Assembly: GCA_022702545.1 (NCBI GenBank)
Contig: JAHRBC010000005.1
Span: 4,673,501 to 4,737,500, forward strand
Length of the DNA stretch: 64,000 nucleotides
Direction of reading: 5' to 3'
Origin: Phycomyces nitens
Taxonomy: Eukaryota; Mucoromycota; Mucoromycetes; Mucorales; Phycomycetaceae
Positions 11,553 to 23,491 of this stretch are shown here, one piece after another. Every line of letters starts with the position of its first letter. Positions within the stretch are counted from its first letter, which is position 1. The notes beneath the pieces are model-generated. The model was not told where the DNA came from, did not search any database, and saw only the letters and a program-made list of their open reading frames with translations. The position numbers and the translations under genes were made by a program.

Positions 11553-12653
11553 TTTATCCGTCATCTCGCTCCTTTTCTCCTTCAATTTTACTCGCTCTAC
11601 AAGAGACCCATATACTTCCTTCCCGTTATTCTGCTATCGATATTCTCTTCCAAGCCTAAGCAAGCCTTTAGACTTCGCACTATGCTGATCTCATTCGATA
11701 CCCTTCTCCACCTTAAACAATTGTACGTGTCACAAATGACCGTGCACTGGTTGCCAATGTTACACATATTGATCAACGCATTGACCCTTTTCTTGTCGAT
11801 GTTCTTTATGCTCCAAATATCCCTGCCCAGCGATGCACTTTCTTTTCTTCCCTAGCCGTACCTTTTACTTCTTCTATACCATATCTACCTACATTTATTC
11901 CAGAAGATCTTATCAGCAATATCTGCCGGCGTCAGACTCATAAATCAGCCTGGAAAGGTTATCTTCAAGGCAAATTATATTTATGCTAATATCCCTCCTA
12001 CCTCGTCTCCAATCCATACATTTCACAGCACCTGCATCCAGACTTGTATCAATTATATTTTCTGCCCCATATTCTTAAATGATAAATCGTCCGAGGTTAC
12101 CTTCATCAACCCTTCCTGTACCAATCACTGGCTTTTGGCCGACTCTATCTCCCCTCCTCTCTCTCTCGATCTTCAGGACCTGTCATCTGGCGGCTCATCA
12201 TCCAATACCTCTCCCGCGATGAATTTTCCAACATTTTTACTGATTTTTTGGATAAATATGCTTATTCCCTCTATATTGATGCTTACTCTGGAGCTTACTA
12301 GGATAGTTTCAACCAATTCCTCAAACCACTAACCCTCTAACATGGGAAAAGATTCAATTGCCACCTCCGTTCCCAAGAAGAATATCTTTACCGATAACAC
12401 AATATGCTCTCTGGCTACCCATCATCACCTTTTATTGTCAATATTGAATCTGAGCTAGAGTCTATCCAACTCTCCCGTGGTTCTAAACTACCTACCAGAT
12501 CCGTCATCAAGTGGTGTGAAGAAGACAAGACATCCACCACGCACTTTTTTCGTATCTTAAAATAAAGAGCTACAGCAAAATCTATATCAACTTTAGTCAA
12601 TTCAGTAAGTGTTGCACCATATACTTTTTCAGAAGACCTGCCTGAATACACCC

Positions 12654-13046
12654 ATGTCAAGCATATGATTGTCTTGTCGCCCGTTGTTCCCCACAAGTTG
12701 TAATTTTGCTTTTTCCAAAAAACTTCTCTTTTATTTTCTGAATATACACCACCTCTCTTCTGAGACAACCTGACATTATATTTACTTTTATTCAAATACC
12801 ATTAGAAAACCCATTTTTTAAATTTTCATGTGAATAGTCAGGAAGTTATCATTAAATAAAGAACGAACATTTTTTACCATGTTTTCTCTTGTCAAAGAAG
12901 TCATATAACCTTTTACTCTATTATTCTTTCCGGAAGAGCGATATCATTTGCTGTAGTTACTGCATATCGTTAGATAATAATACTTTGAATTAAATAGATA
13001 TGTATACTTTCTGGACAATATACCATACAGCAATCCCAACATGTGT
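12654..13046. mobile_element. 393-bp insert of uncertain type in LINE copy B
   Basis: AT-rich block with no coding sense, placed between LINE segments that are contiguous in the other copy. It is flanked by an exact CACCC repeat (12649-12653 and 13047-13051). Joining at that repeat restores YTRSFYQ, matching HTQSFYQ. Shifting by one or two bases gives TG...CA ends with a 4-bp flank differing at one base (CCCA/CCCG), so a second solo LTR is possible. No terminal inverted repeat is clear. Confidence 0.6.
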
Positions 13047-15559
13047 CACCCGGTCATTCTATCAGATATTGTATTAGCAAGAACCTATCGACCCATCTTC
13101 ACCGACCTGTCTCTCGGACAGCATTCCATCGTCAACCAGGTTCTCTGCTGCGCGCTGTGGTACATTGACCACAAAAGAAACTCTTGATGAACTTCTGCCC
13201 ATACTTAATGGTACACCCAGCAACTTCAGCCCAGGTATGGATAACATTCAATAGTCCTTGTGGGAACACATACTTGTCCACCCCGCCATACAGACCTTGA
13301 CAGTTCAAGTGTATCAAGATGCTCTTTTTGATATTTTTCCTTCTTCGTGGTTGGAAACAGTTTTTTGTTTTGCTTTCCGAGGCAGGAGATCCAACTTCCC
13401 TACGAAACTTGCTTTGATATCACTGGCCAATTGTAATTCCAAGATATTTGCCAAGATGTTAGCGTCCCGCCTTAGAAACTGTATTAGCCCTTTGATTACA
13501 CTTTTTCAAACAGGTTTCATTGCCAACCGTTTTATCGCTGACAATTGACTGTTGACGTAGCTGTTCATGTCTCATATGCAAATTACTAAGGATCCCTGTG
13601 TCGGTCTCCTTTTTGACCAAGAGAAGGCCTATGATCGTCGCTACCCCATCAATATTTGGCTAGTAATAACTGAGATAAAACTACACGCCATGTTCATCGA
13701 CTTTATTGCGCGCTTTTTAACCGAGATTAATGTCAAAATCAATGGTCATATCTCCTCATATTCAAACAAGGTCGTGGTTTGTGTCAAGGGGATACTCTCC
13801 ACGCCTTCTAAAATGGCCACGGTGTTATCCATCCTCCGTATATTTAGGGCCGCATCATATGCCAAGGTCAATATAATAAAAACTATTGCAGTTGTTCTCT
13901 CTGGAAAATTCCACAAAAACTAGGGCCTTATCTTGGACTCTACTGACCTATCACCCTGTCATGATTGCCATAATTCCACTGCTGTACACTACCTTGGGTT
14001 TCCTCTCAGCTCACACCCTGCTCCGGTGGAATTATTTCGTCTTTCTCTTCTTGAAAAGTTAGAACGTTATTGTGTAATACTCTCTCAGAGATATTCGTCT
14101 GTGTGAGGAAAGGGTATTGTAGCGAGTCCACTTCTGCTTAGCACTATATGGCTTGTCCTGTATACGACTCCTGCTTTTCTGTCCTTTTTTACTGCTATAC
14201 AGACACATCTCTGGTCTTACCTCAGACTGAGAGTTCGAAGTTCTGACTGGTCTTTGCCTTGCCTCTCGCACAAATCTGATGGTTTGGAGCTTTAGACCCT
14301 GATTATCAACAGTATACTGTCCAGGCAAGATGGATACTTTCCATTTTACACTCTCGTTCTTGCACTTCATCCGCTCGAGTAGCACTGGTGTTTCCAGGTA
14401 GCTCAGCAAGCTTCCCCGGATCTTTACTGCCTATACACCATTAATGCTTTCAAATTCTTTTGACTACTACACCTCCAGACTTCCGAGTGAAGCCATCTAT
14501 AGTATCGGAGTTTCTGTGCTTCTATACTTAGCATTTCATACTTCTCTTTGCTGCCTCGGTAGTGAATCTCAAGTCGATCCTTATCTCTGATACCTTTATG
14601 TTGGGTGAGGATGGGTTTCTCAAGCTTAGGGCTCGGAATAACTGTCTTTGCGCTCGTAACCGGATTGGTAATTTCTTCCAGCATATTGACAGTGCTAGAG
14701 TTATGTACTGCTCTTGGTTCCTTCAGTGCCTTCAACCTCTATCCCACAAGTCCACCCTCCACCTAATATTTCCACACTTCTTTCCCTAATTCGGATTGAA
14801 AGCCAATATCTAAAAAAAAGCAGCCATGGTATCTTTATGTCGACACCTTTGACCACTCACTCCTACCCTTCCTCCTGTCCATTGGTGCCGGTTCTGGAAT
14901 ATAGTCCTACCACACTATTGCCGAGCATCACGGTGGAAACTACTGTGAGATAGATGTCTAACTCGCAAATATCTTCACCGAATAATGCCCCAAAATATTA
15001 CCAGCCCCATATGCCCTCTTTGCTCTGAATCTACAAAATATATAGACCACTTATTCTTCCTATGTCCCACCAAACACCAAGTGTGGAACATAGTCTTCTC
15101 TCGTTTTTGGTCACCATGGACGCTGGAAGGTTTCTGTAAGCTTTTGGTCTTTAATTATATTCCTCGTAGTTATACCCTCAGACAACTCTCGAGTTTTTCT
15201 CACAGCCATCACGGCTAAATTGATTTGGAGTGCCCACTGACTCTTTATCTTTGAAGATAACATTTTCCTACCCGGATTAATGGATATGAAGACGTCTTGG
15301 ACTATAGAGAAGCACCGAGTCACTACAACTTGAATGTTTTTTTTTTTTCCTTTTATTAGAATTATCCAACTTACCATCCATTCCTTTCTTTGATATTTTC
15401 TACCCATTCAACTCACTTTTATTCGTTTACACTTTAACTCAAGTACATATTGATAGCAATCTAAAAACCGCACGCTTTCTATGACGGCAGATCAATAAAA
15501 TACTAAATATATAAATGTATTAAATCTAGGCCATTTATTCAATATGTGATAGTCATCTT

Positions 15560-16480
15560 TATACTTTTGTAAAGCTATTATATTATGTATGGAGAGCCAA
15601 TGTTTCTCACACACTCTTTCAACTGTGTTGGGGTTATAAGTTGGGCTATCCTTGAGCACATTATAAATTTATCCCAGATTTTCTCAATTGGATTCAAGAC
15701 TTTTTGGTGGCCAATCAAAAACATCTTTACATATTTTGAAATGGCAGCTTTATGTGGCGTCGCATTGTTCTCTTTGAATTGATAGCTGAAACTCATTGTG
15801 TGGCAGCATATTATAAAGCGACTTGAATTTGTCTTGCATTCATGTTGCCATCTAGAAAGCCACCTCTAGGTCAAATGGATCCTCAAATCATTACCGATCC
15901 TCTGTCACCCTGGATTCTTTGCAGATAGTCTGACAGGTACTTCTCGTCAGGATTTCTCCACACATAATCTCGGCCATTTCTTTTATTCTCAAGAAAAAAA
16001 AGAGTAAAAAAAAACCCCCACCCTCTAACTCTAGATCAGTGTTTTATTATTCTCAATTTATTTTCTCTCGAGCTCATTTCTGTCTTGCACCCATGCTTTC
16101 CCGAGTCAGAAAAGGATTTGACAATGCAAAACAGCAGTTTGTAGTCAATACTACATAAAGTATTGCTAATAATATCTTTTTGAAATAGCTACTTTGATAA
16201 TATCCTCAATGTCTTTTGTAATCTCAGTTAATGATTGATGGCGATTTCTTTTAATATTCATCTCCAAAAGCCTTTTTGTCTCTTGGAATAAGAATATTGG
16301 GTCTCCTTGTGTGAAGTCTTCTTTCTTTACAGATCCGGGCTTGTAATACTTTTCGTATGGCGTGCTGTTTCTTTAACATTACAACATTTGTGAATTTCAG
16401 TGTCCAAGATCTTGGTACGGTTATGATGAGTTGTCTCTTTTTCTATTACTTGATTGTGAGGTAGACACAATTATATAGAT
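15560..16480 (-). pseudogene. Tc1/mariner-like transposase pseudogene
   Basis: Minus-strand remnant. From upstream to downstream it reads YVWRNPDEKYLSDYLQRIQG and GSVMI, then PRGG, then ENNATPHKAA, and finally LNPIEKIWDKF. These match the order of the catalytic core of Tc1-like transposases. Stops and frameshifts are frequent. The SPDLNPIE-type motif is degraded and the first catalytic Asp region is not clear. Terminal inverted repeats were not found. The upstream limit (about 16480) is approximate. Confidence 0.7.
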
Positions 16481-16981
16481 TATTTGAAAGATAAAAAATA
16501 AAATGCAACAATATCAAAAAGTATGGTCGGGATAAAAAGCTTTGGAGAATTCCGTCATCCTCTACTTTCACTATTCGTGTGTAACATAAAAGTGAAAATT
16601 GGTTTTTTGTGGTAACTGACAGTTCTCTCCAAGTGTCCTTGGTGATTATATATGCGTTTATTTCTGCTCTTTAGCGCATATGAATATTCTAATGTATCTT
16701 TATACTCGTGACTATTTATTTTTGGAAAACTATTAAAGTCTATATATTAAAACGCAGCTTGCTATTCTTTTGTGCACGGATTATGTTTGGATAAACAAGT
16801 AAAATTCAAAATATGACTGTTTTTTTTGAGGGGGACACAACCCAATTTTTGTTATTAAAAATATTAATAATAATAAAAAAGATAATCAACTTGTAAATCA
16901 ATATATTAAAGACAGTCTTTATTTTTTTTTGTATTATTTATAATGCACTATTTTTTAAAAGAAAAAATAAAATAAAAATGT
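16481..16981. other. Spacer between Tc1 remnant and the MedA-like gene
   Basis: AT-rich, with poly-T and poly-A tracts and no coding pattern. Probably holds the 3' flank of the MedA-like gene. Confidence 0.5.
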
Positions 16982-18946
16982 TTATACAGGGTTGGTTTGG
17001 GCGATAGCAGGGATTTGCTGATCTTGAGGTTGGAAATAGTATTTTGAGGCGGTGTATTTTGCTACAATTTTCTTCAGGGCTTCTCCTAGTGATTCCCAGG
17101 GAAAGACCTTGATATCTTTTTCAATATTGCGTGGCTTTGGCGATTGATAGCCCATGATGACTTTGAAAAATCCAGCGGTTTCTGGGTGGCATTTTCCAAC
17201 AGTGGTTGGTTTGCAGCCTTCCAAGTTGCGGCGAACTCTATTTTTTTCTTCCACCTTGAAATTGATTCCCATAATTTTTTGGAGCAAGTTGATGCAATCA
17301 ACAGAAGTGATGTAGTGGTCTTGAGTTCCAGGCCAGCGAATGCAAGAGATGACGATTTGGTTGTCATTTATAGTCTTTGATTCGTACTCATGGGCCGGGA
17401 TGAAGCTGAAGGTGCAGTTGATAATGGAACCTGACCAGACGCGGGTGAATTCGACCAGTCTTCTGTGGGATTTTACTTCTTCGGGAGTCCAATTGTGGAT
17501 GGCATCTTCGAGGTCGCCTATGATATTCAAGTCTGCGCGAGTGCAGTCGTCGGGACTTGAGACCGACTGGTGATCTTGAAGATAAGGCAAAGGAGACTGG
17601 AGGTGTCTGCGGCTAGCAAGACGCTGCTTGGGAGCCAAGATTTGACGACGACGTTTGTCAGTGTTGTCAACAAAATTGTTGAAGAGAGTTGGTGGTGCAG
17701 GATAATAGCCATCGTTTTGGACAGGATGTTGGGCATGGCGGCTCACTAAGGATTTGTAGAATGTTAGGAAAGCAAATTAATAAATAAGCAAAGACTTACA
17801 ATCATGAATAATTGGTTGAGTAGGCTGGTAGGTGTACTGGTGGGCCTGCTGGAGAGGAATGTTGGGATAAGACATGTTCACAGGATAGCCGTTTTGATAA
17901 GCCATGTTAATTTGGAAAGGCTGGGGGACAAACTGATTGGCTTGCTGGGTGGCCATCTGGGGAGCAATATGACGAGGCTCGTTCATGTAGCCATTGGGCT
18001 GGGTAATAGACACAGGAAGGTTGGATACCATTGTCGCAGTTTCTTGGCCAACTGTGGTGCGAGAAATGCTGCTGCAAACCGAGGCTAGTTGGGGGAGAGG
18101 AGCCTAAAAGATTTGTCAGTGGTTAGGGAATATGTTTGGGAAAAATTTGTGATATTTACAAGAGAGAGTCCTTGGTTGTAAGCGGCCTGATCGGTTCGGT
18201 TTCCGGATGGGCGTCTTTCAACAAAGTTTTCATTGAGATTGGGCACTTCTACGGGAGGAGTATTGATCTGAGAAGCGGCGAATTGGGAATCGTCTGCATA
18301 AACTGTGGCCGTATAAGGGCTGCTGGTGGGTTCAAGAGATACTTGAGGGACAGAAAGCTGGGGGCAGAAGCTAGAGCTGTCATCCTGAACCAAGACTTGA
18401 TGGTTTTCAACTTGAGTGGTCTGGAAGTCTTGCTCATCGACTTGAGGGCTGTTGAACTCGAAACCATTGATCTGGGCATTGTCATTCTGGGGTGGAATCT
18501 GAGAGACAAAATTTTCGTGACCGATTGAGGGAACGGTTGGAGTAGATTGATAGCCAGGCTGCGAGTACTGAACGCCGTTCTGTTTATCAGCGTTCTCGTT
18601 TTCAGAAGACAAGCTGTCCGAGGAGTCGTTGGGAGATTGGGTGATTACTTGGTCTTCGTTGCCATTGCTGGGAGAGTATCCGGAATTCGCAAGGTAGAAT
18701 GGGGGGTCCACAGGTTGGTGGGATTGGATCTTGTCAGCCGAAAGACTGTCATCGTCTTGTACGCTCGCATTGGTTGAGATGGGTTCGAGTCTTGGGTTCG
18801 TAGACAAGGCTTCTCTTTGAGAGATGTTGTATTCGTACTGGGGGTCTGAATTAAAGATTTGTGAATCAAATAATTTATAAATTAATTGATTGTCGATAAA
18901 TCAAGCAAAAGAGAAACTTACAAGTGCGAGTGCCAGCGAATTGCAT
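16982..18946 (-). CDS. MedA/Medusa-like developmental regulator (DUF7082-type domain)
   Basis: Four minus-strand exons: 18946-18922, 18845-18160, 18103-17800 and 17745-16982, giving 592 residues with all junctions in phase. The first two thirds are low-complexity, rich in Gln, Asn, Pro and Ser. The last about 170 residues form the conserved domain of the fungal MedA/Acm1/Ren1 family. It begins at HNWTPEEVKSHRRLVEF, contains ITSVDCINLLQKIMG and VEEKNRVRRNLEG, and ends with KPRNIEKDIKVFPWE. In Aspergillus and plant-pathogenic relatives these nuclear regulators control conidiation, adhesion and biofilm. The role in this fungus is inferred only by homology. The start ATG opens a 25-nt first exon (MQFAGTRT). 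Confidence 0.88.
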
Positions 18947-19639
18947 TATTGCGGTTTTTTATAAGATATATATATATATGTGTGTGTACGAGTAGCTGTG
19001 AATCTAAAGAGTATAAATATTACATATTAAGTAAAAATGAAGGTCGGTTTCGGTTGATGTCTTACCTTGAGATCAGAAGCGCAATACTTGAATTGAGTTC
19101 GTTTTTCGAGAAAATAACGTAAATATATAAGAGAGAGAGGTTGATAACAGTATTGGTGAGAAAAGTAATAGAGAGTGAGATGAAAAGAAGAGAATGAATT
19201 CGCATTTCATTCCTCCATTTTATAGCAAATCTCTTGTACGGTTTTCCAATTCGATTCAATATAAAATATATATTAAATATATAAAATAAAAAAAAAACAA
19301 TTTTTGTATGCAACCGTTCTTTCTTTGCGATTGGCTTTTGTTTCAGTTGAATGGCATATGACCGATATGGCGGAAGTTATATTGAAATTGCGCCAAAATT
19401 CCTACGATTGTTGATCTGTCAAAATACTCTATATTCAAGAGTCATATTAATAAAACTACTCTATAAAGTCTATTGCCTTGGTCGAGCAGTCTTTAATTCA
19501 TGCATAGAGTCTGTCTTGTAAATATTTCAAGTTCCTCTAAACTTATTATAAAATATGGATTTTATATATATTCTTGGATTAAAAAAAAAAGATTAACGAT
19601 CAAGTCATTTAATAGACTTTTGCATGTATACAACCATTG

Positions 19640-19660
19640 CCCCCCCCCCCCCCCCCCCCC
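19640..19660. repeat. Poly-C tract (21 bases)
   Basis: Uninterrupted run of about 21 cytosines in otherwise AT-rich DNA. The length may be inexact because homopolymers are hard to sequence. Confidence 0.9.
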
Positions 19661-20800
19661 AACAGGTAGAGATCTATCCTGACAAATCCAGACCACAATT
19701 GTTTCAGTAGTTCTTTATGATTTATTTGAACCGTAAATCCACCAAGAAAATATTTTGATGGATAGCATAAAAGACTTCAAGGAGTTTACGCGATGGTGTA
19801 TCAATGGGTGGAATGTATTTGATTCAATAGCATGAATAGACTGAGTTATAACATTGGCTAATCCAGAATCACCCCACCATAAGCCTCTTGTTAAAAATAA
19901 TATACCATGATAAAATGGTCTCTGAGCCCAGGATAAAGATATGAGTGTGTCCAAATTCAATCCACTCAGCACTCTGGATTGTGAAGAAAAATTTCAATAT
20001 GGTTTTATAGGCTATTATAAAATTCCAATCTTATGTATACTGAGCAATCCTGATCATATAATACGCTGTTAATTATCTTGCCAGACCCTTCATGTCAAGG
20101 GTCTGTCAATTAATATATGACTACTTATGTTTTATTTACTTTTTGAGTAAATAACTCGAATCACGCATAATTCAATTGTATACCTCTCCTAATGGTTGAC
20201 AATGAAAAGTTTAATAGTCACTACTATCTTTCCGTAAACTAACTGATTCTGGACGCGTCAAAATGCTTGCCTTACAGATCGTGTAATCCAATCAACTGCG
20301 TTTTTTTGAGACGCGAATATTTTTTCCTCGCGTACCCACAGCACTTTTTGCAGAAAAAAAGAGTGCTTTCCCACTATTATTCGTTCGAACAATAAGTAAT
20401 GAGAAATAGCCTATATGCCAATTTTTCTTGGGGATTACAAGTCCAAGAAAGCTGGTATCCAGGTTATCCAGTTCGCGTCCGTTATTTTTTTTTGTCTTGG
20501 AGGATTAGATGGGTTCCAATTGAAAGGCCCGGTGGCAGTACCCTCCCCTCCCCCATTTCATTTCTACATTCACTCATCACCAGCTTTGAGCGTTTGCTAG
20601 CTAGCTATCCCCAATCCTCCAGAGCATCAAGTAATATATTCATCTTGCCATCTCCATTGAACATATGCAAACCTACAGTCGTAGTTTATTTGATAAAACG
20701 TGATTCTTTTGTTTCACCCAGCGGCCAGACATCCAATTGATCCTCAGTTAGAGACAATATGATCCACCATATCCAGTATAGCCGATATAGCCGGTATATC

Positions 20801-20850
20801 CATCATAGTTCATCATAATCCATCATAATCCATCATATTTCATCATAGCT
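20801..20850. repeat. 10-bp tandem repeat, five copies
   Basis: Five consecutive 10-base units of the form CATCATAATC with small variations, preceded by related ATATAGCC/GGTATATC degenerate units from about 20765. Confidence 0.85.
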
Positions 20851-21283
20851 GAGGTTTGATTAAAGACATCCTTCACCTTAACCCAAAATGGTGCGCATCA
20901 TAAAGCATTTGCATTTCAATGGAGATACATTTGCAAAATCAATTCTCTGACATATGCAGTTTTCGGATTATCCAAGTAACGGGTACTTAATGCGGGGACT
21001 GTGTGCACTAGAGTTGAACTACTCGGATAAAATTCTCATTTTCAACAATTCCCAACGGCTTTAATTGCTACAATATTGTTTTATTCTTTTCAAACTCTTT
21101 CGGTTCTTCTGTTAAATACCAATATCGATAGATATTTATATAAAATTGGGATACTTGATAACAGCAAAGCCAATGATCCAAGCTGAACTTGGTCTCTGCC
21201 ATGATTTGCCAGACTATTTGACGGCTTACAAATATTGTCTTTTTTTTTTGATAAAGCATATTATATGATAAATTACTTTTTCT

Positions 21284-21952
21284 TTATTTCTGAGCATACA
21301 TTCTAGTCCACTCAAGAGCTAAAATAAAATAATATGTGTTAGACACACATATCAGCATTCTTGTATTCTATTACCTGTTGAGATTGCATCCTTTTCATTC
21401 TCTTTCCAGTGCTGAGCAACATCATTGGCAAGAGGATCATCTGGGTTGGGTGCAGACAAGAGTGCCTGTATAGACAAGAGTACAGTGCGAATCTGAAGAG
21501 CAGGAGACCATTTGTCTAGAGTATACTGGTCAATACACATTGACTTTATCTGTTGATTCAGCACGATTACTAACCTTTGAGAATATCAAGGCAGATTCTG
21601 CCAAGCTTATCAATGTTGGGATGGTAAATCTTTGTCAAGAAGCGGACCTTGGGAGGTGCCATTGGGTAATCTTCAGGAAGATAAAGCTCCAATCGAAAAA
21701 CGCCTCCTGCAAAATAACAGGCCCATCAACTACTGTACATGCAATGTACCTGCTTACCTTCGAATGGAGATTGAGCAGGACCAGCAATGATTACGTCAAA
21801 GTAGCGCAGATTATCATCATGAGGGGTTGCACTGATTTCAGGTGCAGGATCAGCCAAAAGGCGCTCAGTTTCCTACAAACACCTTTAGATTGGGCTAGAT
21901 TTACCGTGTAAAACATAAAACTTACTTTAACAATACGTCTAGGGAGTGACAT
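21284..21952 (-). CDS. UBC13: Ubiquitin-conjugating enzyme E2 N (Ubc13)
   Basis: E2 that, with an Mms2/Uev partner, builds K63-linked ubiquitin chains, for example in error-free DNA damage tolerance. Five minus-strand exons: 21952-21926, 21872-21758, 21706-21575, 21515-21375 and 21318-21284, giving 149 residues. The catalytic cysteine is C86 in GRICLDIL and the HPN motif is at 76-78. The Ubc13-typical [20 protein letters not shown] and [14 protein letters not shown] segments are nearly identical to orthologues. The N-terminus [10 protein letters not shown] is also canonical. The gene is divergent from the methyltransferase gene, with 209 bp between the start codons. Confidence 0.97.
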
Positions 21953-22161
21953 GGTTCAGAAGAATAAACAAGATTGTTAAGAGTATTAGCAATAAATATG
22001 CAGAAAAAGACTCTGGGAAAGAGAAATACAAGAGGGGAGGGGGTAACTGAATTTGTGCGGAATAGCTTTATTGGGTGACGTACATCAATGGAATTAATGT
22101 GTGTATAAACCAATAAAAGAGCCGGGATTCCTACCCGTTCTCCTCTTCTTCTGTACAACTA
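21953..22161. promoter_or_regulatory. Shared promoter region, UBC13 / methyltransferase
   Basis: Only 209 bp separate the two divergent start codons, so this stretch must carry both promoters. It includes a CCAAT-type sequence (ACCAATAAAAGAG near 22109) and AT-rich blocks. Individual binding sites are not assigned. Confidence 0.5.
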
Positions 22162-23388
22162 ATGTCTAGTCTTGGTATCATTTCTTACATTGTACTCCTA
22201 CCTATTCTTCTACAGTACAATCACACAATTTGGGTAGGCTGTCTATTGTACTGCCATGCTCTTGGTTTGGCCTATTGGCTATCCAATATTTTTCAATTTC
22301 CTTGTCAAAAGAAGCAGAACAAAGGCGAAATATATGGTCTACATCATTTGCTATTTAATATCGATATTCCTCCAAAGACATTCTGGCTTAACATGGGATT
22401 GTGGGATAACGATGGGATCTCATATAAAGATGCATGTGAGCGTCTAGTAACAAAGGCGACAGAGAACATCCCACAAGCTGCAAAGAGGATAATGGGTAAA
22501 CCTTATCAAAATGTTGTTCTCAATCACTCTAATATCCATCCCCACAATCTTTCCTATATATTAATATAGATGTTGGCTATGGATGTGGCGATTCTTGCTT
22601 TGTCTTGGCTAGTAAGAACCATCGATCCTATTGTAAATATCCATTTTTATCACACTAGTTAACAGACTTGTTTATCACAGGAAATGAAAACTTCACAGTG
22701 ACTGTAAGGTTGCCTTTTTAAACCTTAACATTACGATACCAGGAACCAAAATTCTCACCAAACATCTCAATCTACTCAGGGAATCACTAATGAAGCCAGC
22801 CAGTGGAATCTCTCTCAACGTCGGCTCTCGGTTGATTACAGACACCTTAAAAGTCGTGTAAATCTTATTCATGGCTCAGCAGATCAGCTCAATCGCTGTC
22901 TAGACGACGAGGACAAGTTTGATTCTATTGTTTCAATCGATTCTGCCTACCACTATAATACCCGCTGGAGTTTCATCGATGAAGGCTTCAAACGTCTCGT
23001 ACCTGGTGGTACTCTGTCCCTTTACGACCTCACGCTAGATACTCGTTTGGTAGAAACAATGACACCTTTGAAACGGCAGATCCTTGGTTTGATTTGCAAG
23101 GCTGTTGAGATTCCCCTAGAAAATGCAGTATCTGCCGAGGTTTACAAAGAGAAACTGCTCGAAATTGGCTATGAAAATGTGGATATTGAACTTGTCGATC
23201 GTAAACGCATTTTTGGAGGATTCTCTAGGGAAATGGAGTCCCATCAGAAAGTATTGGGTGCAAATGAGATTACTACAAATCTAGAGAATAGGATCTTTAT
23301 GAAGATGTCCATATTTTTTTTCGGTGTCTTGGCTAATCATGCATGGGTGCAACCCATCTTTGTAAAGGCATCAAAGCCACTAAAATAA
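22162..23388 (+). CDS. Class I SAM-dependent methyltransferase with N-terminal membrane segment
   Basis: Exons 22162-22495, 22570-22632, 22666-22703 (38 nt) and 22780-23388 give 347 residues, all in phase. Residues 1-45 are hydrophobic, a likely membrane anchor. The SAM-binding motif I is DVGYGCGDS at about 112. It is followed by a GITNEASQWNLSQRR block and a motif-II-like DSIVSIDSAYHY, then LVPGGTLSLYD, all typical of the Methyltransf_11-type Rossmann fold related to sterol and small-molecule methyltransferases. The substrate is unknown. The C-terminal part is hydrophobic again near FFFGVLANHAWV. The exon-intron joints fall inside the fold at conserved places, which supports the model. Confidence 0.85.
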
Positions 23389-23491
23389 ATGATTCGTGAC
23401 TTTGTTCAATACGTCCCAACTGGTGCAACTCGATTGAGGATGTGAAAGGATTAGACAGAATCACTTGCTTTAATCACTACACTTCTTTCTA

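Larger units (their letters stand above)
11190..15330 (+). pseudogene. LINE ORF2 (endonuclease-RT), copy B, broken
   Basis: Domains in order: APE-type endonuclease start (TLNARGILSTITN near 11205), the end of that domain (SSEVTFINPSCTNHW near 12090), the linker with IKWCEED, reverse transcriptase (LLFDQEKAYDR near 13600; the later RT core is frame-damaged), and the zinc finger CPLCSESTKYIDHLFFLC near 15020. Many frameshifts and stops make it non-functional. It gives the uninterrupted reference for the CACTA insertion in the other copy, because IWLVITEI here aligns without a gap across that site. Confidence 0.8.
9774..15502 (+). mobile_element. Near full-length, decayed LINE (copy B)
   Basis: The 5' end starts with the same sequence (ATTTTGTACAAATA) as the minus-strand copy ending at 54196. 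Order is 5' region, ORF1, ORF2 with endonuclease, reverse transcriptase and C-terminal zinc finger, then a 3' UTR ending at GACGGCAGATCAATAAAA near 15500. Reading frames are broken by nonsense codons and frameshifts. Two insertions interrupt it, at 11266-11552 and 12654-13046. Removing each, with one target duplication, restores alignment to the other copy (48742-54196). The ORF1 and ORF2 remnants are listed separately. Confidence 0.88.
18947..21283. other. Spacer upstream of the MedA-like gene
   Basis: Contains the MedA-like promoter region, a 21-C homopolymer and a small 10-bp tandem repeat (both listed). A minus-strand open stretch at 19715-19972 (including RPFYHGILFLTRGLWWGDSG) has coding-like composition, but no start, partner exon or family could be assigned. 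The rest is AT-rich with no gene seen. Confidence 0.45.

Noticed and set aside
19715..19972. Minus-strand 85-codon open stretch with coding-like composition
   Set aside because: No ATG context, no phase-compatible neighbouring exon and no recognisable family; mentioned only in the spacer note.
20399..20740. Plus-strand open frame of 113 codons
   Set aside because: Starts in AT-rich spacer, no motif, composition Ser/Pro/Leu from a C/T-rich stretch. No support from splice sites.
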